DNA from: Craspedostauros australis
Lineage: Eukaryota > Bacillariophyta > Bacillariophyceae > Mastogloiales > Achnanthaceae
Reading direction: 5' to 3'
Assembly: GCA_026770025.1 (NCBI GenBank)
Contig: JAMXDE010000033.1
Location: forward strand, 186,001 to 250,000
DNA length: 64,000 nt
A program made the position numbers and the translations under genes. Below are positions 39,083 to 47,833 of the stretch, one piece after another; within the stretch, counting starts at the first letter, position 1; every line of letters begins with the position of its first letter. Below the pieces are notes generated by a model, which was given only the letters and a program-made list of their open reading frames with translations, was not told the DNA's origin and did no database searches.

Positions 39083-41531
39083 TCACTGAGCTGCAGAGCA
39101 AGCAGCATCTTCATCCCCTCTGAATCGAGTTGACTCAGATCCTTCCTCCACGTCGAGCTCCGACTCTTCGGAGGCTCCTTGGCCATCGCCCAACCAAACC
39201 TTGTTCTCATCTTCAGCCTTGTCCTCGCGAGGAGAACTGTTCTTCTCTCCGTTCGAGGTGGAGTTCAAGTTCGAGTTCGAATTCGCGCCTGCATCTTCAG
39301 TGGAACTACTGTCTTCAAGTGCCAAGTCCGGCGAACCCGAAATTGCGGAACTGTTGCTGGAGGAAGGAATGATGCTGAGATGCCGTTTGGCTTTGTTGAA
39401 TTGATTTTGAAACCATGTTGAGCCGAATCTGTTGCCCGGAATCGAGCTGTCTCGTGATGCGACGCGCATGGAAGACGAACCGTAACGACTGCGACGTGTT
39501 GAGCTCGCTTGCACCCGCTTCCGACGGAAATACACCAATGCGTTGAGGGCGCCCTGGATAGGAGCGAGAAATGCCATGGCTCCGAACACGGGGAAGTTTT
39601 GTTCTGTGAGGTCGATGAAGCGAGCGACAAGGCGCATGGTGAAAGGGACGTAGAATGCCAGAAGAAACCAGAAGGATTGCCAAAAGACGTTGGCGGACAT
39701 TGAAGAAGCTTGGTCACTCTTCGCGAATCGCCATCGGTTTGAGTTGTTCTCGAGTTTGTAGACATGCAGGAATGTGGCGACAGTGGGTATCGTGGATGCC
39801 ACAATCGCGACGCAGACCGGAACCACGACGAACAGATAGGAAGGTGTGTTGCTGTCGGCGATCGGCGTCGACGTGATGGCGCATGTGCCAAGCATCGGTT
39901 CGTAGAATGGAAGACCGGCAAGGGCAACTGCAAGTCCCGCGATCAGTATGATGGCATGGCAAACACGGCGGTAGAGCTCGACCTTGTGCCCCTCCAACCG
40001 ACGAGACAGCATGAGCCAGAAGTAAATGGACAGCGCGGCGTTGTACCATAGGCTGGAGTACGCGAATTGGCCCATCACTCCGTTGAGCTTGCAGGTCGCG
40101 TCGGTTCCGTGCGCATCGTACCATTGACTTTCACGTGGCAACATGAAGGCACCAAAGGCGATGGAGATTGAACCGACCACGTCACAAAAGCTCACGCCGA
40201 GCATCAGTTGCTCGAACGTGTTTGTGCGTTTCGATGGATCTCGTAGGATTGAGCTCACGATGGTCAAGGATCCCTGGAGTATAGTTTTCAATGATTTTTG
40301 GGCGATCATTGAATGTAATGATGGTGCGTTTGTACCGTCGTGTGTTGTTCATTGTTCATTGTTCAATTTTCATTATTCATTGTTGTTGTTGTTGTTGATG
40401 ATGACAAGGGATGATTGATGCATTGCATGTGGATGAAGTGAACAGGTGAGTGCTTTGGCCATCTGTACGAGTATGCCAACAGAGGACGAGTATGAATTTC
40501 CTGCAATTGGCCAGCGGGCAGACACTCCAGTGCAACATGCAGCAGTGCACACCCATCACCACCAAGCTTCTATTGTGCCACACCATGATACACAGTGCAT
40601 CCATTATAATGTGCACGAAGCCTTGCGTTCTTTGTCATTTGACGCCGCCACTTACCACAAACGACAAGGCGCCGCCGACGCGATGGAACCAGGTGAGCAT
40701 TTTCATCCTTGGATTTGGCTTGCAGCCGCACACCCCACGGTACAACTGATTGACGAAGCAACCGGCGGAGTCTGCTGGGATGAATCCACGCATGATAACA
40801 TTGACATCCTGGCACACCAACGCTGAGGTACCATTCGATCCGGGCGGTGAGGAGAACCTCTCTTCGGACATGTCAGTCATCCACGTGACTTCCACCTTTG
40901 GCTTGGGCAAGAGACCCGTTGGATAGTCTGGGCATAGATGACACACGTTGGTCCTCGGTTGGATTGGGGCTGTCGTATCGCCGCCATCGCTGCCGCCATT
41001 AGTATCGCCACCGTCGTTGCCAACGTCACCGCCAGCCTCACTGCCGCCGTTATCGCCACCGCCACCATCGCTGCTGCGGCCACATCCGCAAAACGTGGAC
41101 AATCGTTTGATGTTCCCGCACGTTGGGATGCTTGCATCGAGAGACGCAGCAAGCGTTTCCATCTCGCCACATGTCTCCACAGGAACCTGCACCCCAGGGA
41201 GGTCGATCACTTTGTCCGGGAGCTGTGATGTCTCTCCCGCCATGGCGTCGCACATGGAGCATCGCTGTTGAGATGCCTGCAACAGTCTCGGATCCGATAC
41301 CAGATGGAACGTTGTGGGATCATGGTGTTCCTCCTCGTCGACCATGAGATCGAGACGTCCGTGAGCATCGCTCAAGGCCGCACGACCATCAACGATGGCA
41401 GCAGATTCATCGCCGTCGATCTGATGTTCTATCGACAAGGCTCGTGCTGCCGCATCGCAGCCGGGTAGTCCCAAAGATGAAGTGCATACGAAGAGACAGA
41501 CGACGGCGGTAGCACCTTTGATTCTCCACAT
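39083..41531 (-). CDS. Seven-TM GPCR with Cys-rich ectodomain, two exons
   Basis: Exon 1 is 41531-40656 and exon 2 is 40273-39083. The intron 40655-40274 (GTAAGT...TCCAG, 382 bp, phase 0) contains a GTT microsatellite. The product is 688 residues. A signal peptide (MWRIKGATAVVCLFVCTSSLG) leads into a Cys-rich ectodomain of about 250 residues with a Gly/Asp/Ser spacer. TM1 is split by the intron: LTWFHRVGGALSFV joins GSLTIVSSILR. TM2 follows RTNTFEQLMLGVSFCDVVGS, the TM3 Cys lies in TCKLNGVMGQF, and TM7 ends in APIQGALNALVYFRRKR. This layout resembles the secretin/cAMP-receptor-like (family 2-type) GPCRs described in diatoms. The cytosolic tail is about 130 residues, Ser- and Glu-rich. The ligand and G protein are unknown. 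An in-frame Met upstream would lengthen the basic N-terminus; the Met at 41531 suits the signal peptide best. Confidence 0.87.
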
Positions 41532-42247
41532 CGACCTTCTCCGACCCTGGCGTCTCGCCTGTCTCTTCATCTCCTGCTTTCTTGATTTCGTTCTTTGCAT
41601 CGCTGTTGATGTCGATCCCATCTCGGCACGCACCAAGTGGACATGGTCCGTGTGTGAGGGAACAGTAAGTGTAGTCACCATCGCATTGATGTGATTGTTC
41701 AGACAAAGTACTCCCTGCCTGTTTTTTGTGGGTAGTCGTGAAGTGATACGGGTACGAACTATGGCACAACAGTTGTCGCGAGCACGTGTCATGTGACCCT
41801 CTCTGCCTCTCTTGCACAACTGGCTTTCTCCGCTTCCTTGTGCCTTTCTCGCCCTTGCGTTCCGCCCAACAAGATACCATGCTCGTTTCTGTGCGTGGGT
41901 TCTCACCGTTTCGCACAGAATACGCATCACAGAGCAATCGTGGATGAGCGTGACTGAAGGCGCTTCGCGCGTCGTTTCAGCCAAAAGAACCTGTGACCTC
42001 ACGACCAAAACATCATTTCGGATCGACAAAGCATCAACGTTGTAAAACTTCAACTATGAACTTGCATGCAGAAGACTAAACATAGCCGGACAACACAAAT
42101 TGTCGTAACAACGTAGTTTTCAAAAATTAGGATAAGTGTTGTGTTCAATCCAAAATTGTCAACCCACCCAAATGTGACATTTCTTCGTGCCGAGGAAGAA
42201 AAGGTGGGATTCGGCTCTTGTGAAGATCCGTAGCGAACTGTTTGGGC
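41532..42247. other. Intergenic region upstream of the GPCR
   Basis: About 700 bases. The GPCR frame stays open upstream to 42053 but without coding character before the signal peptide. No site is recognised. AT-rich sequence lies at about 42100-42160. Confidence 0.4.
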
Positions 42248-43666
42248 CTACTGGGCAACCACGTTCGCGTGCTTGTCCGTACGCATACTGGTGGTCGTAG
42301 CCACAGTCATTGTTTGGCCGAAAACCGCGTGCGGGTGGACAAAGTGCGTACTCCGGAATGGCTGCGATGAAGACAGTGGCGTCGGCTTCGGACTGCTGAT
42401 AGATAGCGCCGGCTTCGGATCGCTGTTGCCGTCCTTCGTTTCCTTGGCGCCGTTGCCGTTGCTGTTGCCTTCACAATTCTTGCCACCGCCGCCGTTGAAC
42501 ATGGATTGGAAGGAAGTCTTCACATGATCGATGGCATCATCCAGCATGTGGAGTGCGCGCAGCGTCTTCGTGAGCACGCGCTCCTTCTTGACGCGCTGGG
42601 CTTCGGTGGTGACTCGCTTGATCTCCTGCTTCGTGCAATGGTCGTGGCTGGAGTATCGCAGCATAACCTTGCGGTCGTAGGGGCTGAGAAGCAGCTGGTG
42701 TGGCTTGCGCCTTCGTCTTGGCGCGGAGACGGGCATGCCTTGCAACTGGCCTGGTAGGTACATCGAAGGCCTGGTGGATCCGCTGAGGCTGTCCACGCTC
42801 CTCGTCGTACTGGTGTGGTCGTCGCAATCACTGCCGTCGACGATGAGGCCTTCGTAGTCCTCGACAGAGACGACGGTCGATGCGTCGCGATCGTACTCCC
42901 AGGAGAGCTGCACTGGAGGACCTGCCGAGCAGCTTGGATGGTCCGAGACATCGGCCTTGTACTGTCGGATTTCCAGATTGCCGAAGCTCACGTTGCGCTT
43001 GAAGGAGGAGGAAGAACGGTCGCTGCTGCAGAGGCTGGACAGTGACTTCTTCATGGAGGACTTGCGGACCAACGGGGGGAAGTAGACGGAGTCGTCGTCG
43101 CCATTGTCATCGGCACTGCCGACCATGTTGTTGTCGCCGTCGTTGCTGACTTTGTCTGCATGTCCGTCCTTGGCATCCTCTTGGTGATCCTTGGTGTCGC
43201 CGTCTTCAATCGATGGTGGATGGCTGGAATGACGCTTACAGTCGCTATCATCGACAGCATCGCGATCACCATCTGTGGCTGGGAAGTGCTGGTCGAATGT
43301 CGGACAGGTCTTGCTCGTGAGCAGCGATGGTTCCGTGCTTGCAGCTACTTGTGGTCTTCGTGGAAAGTAGATGAAGCTCGAAAAGTCCATGTCGCATTCG
43401 GCGTTGTCGCTGCTGCTGCTGCGTTCTTGATCATCGTCACTTTCGCCGTCGTCGATCATGAACTCGTATGAAGATTCGTCGGATTCGACAGACGCGGAAG
43501 TGTTGCTGTCTTTCTGCGTGATGGAGTGATTGGCGTTTGCTTCGGTTTGCGAGTGTTGCCGTGGTCGTGACTGTTTCGGTGTGTTGCTCAAAAAGGTATC
43601 TTTGGTGATGATGGAGTCGAGCGAATCGATGGATGACGAAGCGCTCAATGAAGTCGAGGCGGTCAT
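42248..43666 (-). CDS. RNVSFGNLEIR-type stramenopile protein, C-terminal part
   Basis: A frame of 472 residues from the Met at 43666. An acidic Ser-rich region of about 220 residues is followed by KRNVSFGNLEIRQY, SDHPSCSAGPPVQLSWEY and SVEDYEG, then a basic helical stretch (RRRRKPHQLLLSPYDRKVML ... SHDHCTKQEIKRVTTEAQR). The VSFG-x-LEIR-x-Y / SDHP-x-C-S-x-GPPV-x-L-x-W core followed by a YDR-x-x-ML segment is a pattern I recall from many hypothetical diatom proteins; its function is not known. The frame is open upstream of 43666 as far as 43750, where it meets the inverted-repeat element, and it is in the same frame as the piece at 44852-45301. It may therefore be the 3' part of one longer gene and not a complete gene. 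Confidence 0.75.
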   Translation of the reverse strand: MTASTSLSASSSIDSLDSIITKDTFLSNTPKQSRPRQHSQTEANANHSITQKDSNTSASVESDESSYEFMIDDGESDDDQERSSSSDNAECDMDFSSFIYFPRRPQVAASTEPSLLTSKTCPTFDQHFPATDGDRDAVDDSDCKRHSSHPPSIEDGDTKDHQEDAKDGHADKVSNDGDNNMVGSADDNGDDDSVYFPPLVRKSSMKKSLSSLCSSDRSSSSFKRNVSFGNLEIRQYKADVSDHPSCSAGPPVQLSWEYDRDASTVVSVEDYEGLIVDGSDCDDHTSTTRSVDSLSGSTRPSMYLPGQLQGMPVSAPRRRRKPHQLLLSPYDRKVMLRYSSHDHCTKQEIKRVTTEAQRVKKERVLTKTLRALHMLDDAIDHVKTSFQSMFNGGGGKNCEGNSNGNGAKETKDGNSDPKPALSISSPKPTPLSSSQPFRSTHFVHPHAVFGQTMTVATTTSMRTDKHANVVAQ

Positions 43667-43751
43667 GTTGGCTTCGGAATGATGGGACTGCTTGAGTCGT
43701 GTACTGAGACAGAAATCAGGGAATTCTCTGGATGACGAGACGAAAAGTGAA

Positions 43752-43775
43752 TAGGGGGATATCGCATTTCACATT
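43752..43775 (+). repeat. Left terminal inverted repeat of the 1.1 kb element
   Basis: TA followed by G-GGGATATCGCATTTCACATT. It matches the inverse of the right copy at 23 of 24 bases. Confidence 0.85.
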
Positions 43776-44149
43776 GCGAGTCCCACGGTACAAAATAACC
43801 TGATAATGACATTTTTAGAGGGGCAACATGCGAACTTCCCCCTCGGAAAGTGAAACTCGATTGCGTTTTAGGAGCCAAAAACACAATTGAGTTTCACATT
43901 GCAGTCCCGGCAATCCAACCTTCCACGTGTTGGAACGAAACCAATGGCCAATCATTTCTCTTCATTTGCAGCAATGTTGAGTCGTCCTTGTCGTGCTGAT
44001 GATAGTTTTTTGAGATGCTAATGATGATGAAACTAGCATTACGAATAAGGGGTGCATGGAGCGATAGAGAGTGATTGCGATGTCGAATATGCCTGTAAGC
44101 TTCACATATGATATCTGCGCACAAGTCACAAACACCCTCTTCATGATAC

Positions 44150-44652
44150 AGCTGAGAAATCTTTGCTCATATCCTATTTCACCCGATACAACATCCGCGG
44201 CGTGTTCCTGATGCTCTGAGGACTAGTGTAGTCAGATACGACCAGGGACTTCTACCAACGCACATTTTGCATCCTTTGGAGATCCTGACTGCCATATTGG
44301 AAGTCGTCGGTGGTCTCCAACCAACCCAACGTGCAATCGCAATAGTTCTGTGTAGACTGCGTGAAGAGTTTCTATTGGACAACAAACTGCTGATCCATCT
44401 CCATGATACGGTGATCAAGAGGTCTCTGCCATCGATATTGGCAACAGGGCCTTGAACAAGCCATACTTATCAGGAACAAAGTGCTTGGGCATCTGTTACC
44501 GAACCTCTGTTAATGGCAAAGTTGAGACAGAAGAGATGGCAACGAAACTCTCACACCAGGAAGTTCCTAAGAGGAGAAAGAGGGATTTGCGTTGCGTAAA
44601 ACTCAGAGCACACCCATTAACGATCCTACCATCCTTTGGTCTCAACAAGTGA
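44150..44652 (+). pseudogene. Unassigned open stretches inside the 1.1 kb element
   Basis: A plus-strand frame without an ATG (about 100 residues, ending at 44455) contains segments such as HILHPLEILTAILEVVGGL and LCRLREEFLLDNKLLIHL that look like folded helices. A second frame follows at 44452-44652. Neither matches a family I know. They could be remains of a gene carried by the element, or chance. Confidence 0.3.
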
Positions 44653-44830
44653 TGCGATAACCTGCAACGAAGCATTCAGATCATACCATTCTAAACTCGA
44701 ACTCTATTCTACAGAAGAGAAGCCGATTCAGTCATGTTGGTCGTCTTTCTGTGTAGGTCACGAACGAGTCACGAGTACCAATGTGAAATCCGAACGTGAG
44801 TGCCACATGTGACATGAATGGAGGGGTGTG

Positions 44831-44854
44831 AATGTGAAATGCGATATCCCTCTA
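44831..44854 (-). repeat. Right terminal inverted repeat of the 1.1 kb element
   Basis: The inverse of the left copy, with TA at its outer edge. Read on the minus strand, that TA plus the first G of the repeat makes the TAG stop codon of the adjoining host frame. Confidence 0.85.
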
Positions 44855-45301
44855 ATGACACGATGGTGTTGGTGATCCGTTGGTCGTTGCAGATGTTGTT
44901 GCAGATGCGGTCGTGCTTGACGATGAGAAGGAAGAAACAGAATTCTGAAGGTGGCAGCAACTTGACCCGTCGGAGGTGATGGAGGAGTGATCGTTGGCAT
45001 CGTTGTTTTCGTCGTCGTCGTCGTCGTTGGTGGGGAAATGAAGGAGGAAGTCGCCTGATGCGTACGGCATGTCATCGATGTTGCAATCGCTGAGGATGCT
45101 CTCGTCATGTTCCTCATCTTGCGCTTGTGTTTGTGTTTGTTCCTCATTCTCATGGCTGTTGCGCTCTGCCGGTTTTGTGGGTACGGTGTGCTGGGGTTCG
45201 CGCGCTGCTTGCACATCGGCTGCGTCGTTGGTTGCTGTTGCGTCGTGTGCCATCTCATGGAGCGCCATCGTCAGCTGCTCGCCGAGGAAGAAGCTGTCCA
45301 T
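44852..45301 (-). CDS. Acidic protein fragment ending at the inverted-repeat element
   Basis: A frame of 149 residues from the Met at 45301 (MDSFFLGEQLTMALHEM...). It is acidic and rich in Asp, Asn, Ser and Thr, with a conserved-looking middle (ILSDCNIDDMPYASGDFLLHF). Its TAG stop is formed by the TA flank plus the first base of the terminal repeat of the element at 43752-44854. On the other side of the element the frame continues in phase, without a stop, into the protein starting at 43666. I read this as the N-terminal part of the same host protein. An in-frame Met at 45382 is also possible; the upstream exon structure is unresolved. Confidence 0.55.
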   Translation of the reverse strand: MDSFFLGEQLTMALHEMAHDATATNDAADVQAAREPQHTVPTKPAERNSHENEEQTQTQAQDEEHDESILSDCNIDDMPYASGDFLLHFPTNDDDDDENNDANDHSSITSDGSSCCHLQNSVSSFSSSSTTASATTSATTNGSPTPSCH

Positions 45302-45571
45302 CTCTACCTGGAAGCGTTGGTTGATGTGCGTGGACTGATCGTGCGATGCACGAGGTTTGCGTTGCGTTGGAGAACAGAACATGGTCGAGAATTGTCTTCG
45401 GAAGTTGTTGTCGTCGTTGTCGTTGTGGTTGTCGTCGTTGTTGTGAGGCAGTTGTGTGTAATGGTGCCTGGTGCAGGTATGGTGCTTCGTTTTCTTCTTT
45501 GCTTCGCTCTGTTGCTGTTGTTGTTGATGTTGTGTCGGTGTGACGAAGACAAGCGGTCGAGATGTGGTGAG

Positions 45572-46170
45572 TCACAGGGAGATGATGTGTCCGAAGTCGC
45601 TTTGCAGACGGCATCGGGGAACGGATGATGGCCTTGGTGGAACCATTGTGGCAATTGAGTTCTTTTCCGGCTGTGTGATAAAACCTGCTTCGCTGCGCAA
45701 CTGCTCCAAACAGTCATCCATCACGTCCCAGTTGTTGCGCTGGAACCATACTGCCCAGTGCACAGCTGAGCAGAGGCGTTGCTGACTTCGATCACGCTGG
45801 ACGAACAATTCTCCTTCTTCCAACTTCTTGGGGGTAGAATTCCGATCGAAACTTCCTCCCACTGGTGAATCGAAGTTGGTCGACAGCGGCGGAATCTGAT
45901 TGGAACATTGCTCTTCTGTGATATTTCGCCCAACAGACCGAAATCACCTTTCTCCTCCGCACGCCTTTGCCGCCTCACTTTTTCGCGAATCAACAAGATG
46001 TCTCTTGTTTGATCGTGGTCCGCGAAATCTGGTTGTGAAGCAGAAACAGATGGCGAACAAAACGTGCCGATGGTCCAAAGAAAAACAAGACATAACGCAA
46101 CACAGCAGAAGACAGATGAGACCCAATGATGGTGCTGGCACTTACATTTACTCTCGCCACTCCAGTTCAT
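45572..46170 (-). other. Unresolved coding-like stretch, possible exons
   Basis: Two minus-strand frames overlap here. One (46170-45721) starts with a hydrophobic segment, WVSSVFCCVALCLVFLWTIG, like a signal anchor. The other (about 45898-45572, no ATG) reads like folded protein: FVQRDRSQQRLCSAVHWAVW and NNWDVMDDCLEQLRSEAGF. The second is in the same frame as the piece at 44852-45301. They may be exons of an upstream part of that gene, but I could not find splice sites that join them cleanly. Confidence 0.3.
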
Positions 46171-47833
46171 ACTCCACGATGAGCATGAGCTTCAAGTACG
46201 CCTCAGAGTAGAGCAGCATGTCTGCCCAACACACGCATTTCATCGTCAGCGACGAGCAACGACGACAACTTCGAACCGCCGATGATTCACGGATAATGAT
46301 TGGGGCACATCAATAACGTGTCGCCAAGGACACAAAACGCTGGAGCATGATCGGCACTTGTTCCATCCTCTTTTCGCCCATCTGCGACACAGACACAGAG
46401 CAGCTTGATGCTGTCTGCTGATGCTGTCTGCTGATGCTTTCTGACTACGACAAGAACAGAAACAGCAACAGCAACAGATGCAGGAACGGCATCTGTGGAG
46501 GACATCCGATGCAAGCTAACATTGATCTGCTCACAGTTAACAACAGACGTTCATCGTATTGATTTACGTTTGTGCGTTCTCCTTCCAATCGCATTCTTGA
46601 CATTAGCACGGGGGTGCTGTGCTCCACTCGGCTCTGATCGGGAATGTAGCTGGCTTTCCCAGTCATTGAATCAGGCTGGAGCGACTCGTCAAATGCTGGC
46701 TTATTGCTGAAAACTAACCTTGGTTTGTAGCTTGCATAGCTTCCTTTCCCACGAATAACTAATCACGAGTTGTTCGAAGACAATGAACTTCAAAATTATG
46801 TTATTTTACCGCAACTTATGCAATTCGTTGTTGTTGTCCGTGCTCACAAGTTGGAGGTCAGAACGGTCCGTGGTGATCGTCAGAATCAACGCATCTCATC
46901 GCCCACGAAAGCACACATGTACGCAAACACGCACAAACACGCAAACATGCTCTGCGGCCTCCCCTGCTCTATTTCTATCACTATGCCCACAACATAGTAC
47001 AAATGCAGACGCGCACCACATCAGCGCCAGACATCCGCGACAGCTTTGATTCCTCTCCTCCGAGGTTGGAAAAGTCGCCAACAAAAGAGACAATCGCCAA
47101 ACCTGTCTTGCAGCTTGTCAGCACAAAAGGCTTCCAATCAGCCTAGACAATGCACTTTCGAATAGCCTCATTCGGTTCCCTCCATTAATGGCCTATAATT
47201 CTGCCAGATCACAAACACGATGTCATGAACACTCAAGAATGCTCTGCTCTATCGGTCTCCAAGAGAACAGAAGATACTAATGGTACTTTGGTTTACGCCG
47301 GCGGCCATGGATCTCATTTATGCTCGCATCGCAGTCCACGCTTGTACATTCATGTTTCGACCTTCGTCTCAGCCATCCATCCATCCAAGCAACGAAACGA
47401 TAAGGAACCGCTTTCGGATCAGGCCGTTTTCCGAAGAAGCAATCACCTTCGACATTCTCCCACCTCGTCTGCAGAACACAGACTTCCTGACAAAAAGAGC
47501 CTGGAGACTGTCGGATGTAGTTGAATGAGTACCATGTCCTACGAGGATTGCTCTATCGAAGAAAAAAATGAGCGCCAGAGATAGTGCACGAAACCTACGG
47601 GCTACTTGCACCATTCATAGGTAAAGTTGAGTAGATTTTCGTGTCCGTCCTTGAAATTGTGGCCACCATCTTTGTCACCGTTGTTGTGGTCCTTTTGCTT
47701 CTCAGTGATGCCTCTTCGACGCTGATGCCATAATGTCAAACGATACAAGTTGTCAGCACCAACAGAAGCCGACCAGAGCCAGTCAAGGACCTCACGACCA
47801 CATATAATAGCAAACGACCAACATTAAGCCAAG
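46171..47833. other. Long intergenic region, nothing recognised
   Basis: About 1.65 kb upstream of the solute-binding protein gene. No frame over 100 residues looks coding. I looked here for a missing 5' exon of the solute-binding protein and found no convincing signal peptide or N-lobe sequence. A CATATAATAG string lies about 35 bases before its ATG. Confidence 0.45.

Larger units (their letters stand above)
43752..44854. mobile_element. TA-flanked 1.1 kb inverted-repeat DNA element
   Basis: The left end (43752-43775) and the right end (44831-44854) are inverted copies of one 24-base sequence with a single mismatch. The shared core is GGGATATCGCATTTCACATT. Each copy has TA at its outer edge, as expected from TA target-site duplication by Tc1/mariner-type transposition. 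A subterminal motif TTTCACATTGC(G)AGTCCC recurs at 43767 and 43892, and a related TTTCACATTG lies inverted near 44781. The interior holds no intact transposase. A plus-strand frame at about 44150-44455 and another at 44452-44652 are unassigned and may be decayed element sequence. It looks like a non-autonomous (MITE-like) element, placed between the two parts of one host reading frame. Confidence 0.72.

Noticed and set aside
47640-47720. Hydrophobic plus-strand stretch as a missing signal peptide exon for the solute-binding protein
   Set aside because: It lacks a nearby ATG with good context, ends in a stop, and no splice pair joins it to the gene in frame.
47600-47780. Minus-strand peptide rich in Asn, Asp and Gly upstream of the solute-binding gene (DHNNGDKDGGHNFKDG), recalling a glycogen-debranching enzyme motif
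   Set aside because: Too short, no other catalytic motif nearby and no supporting exon.
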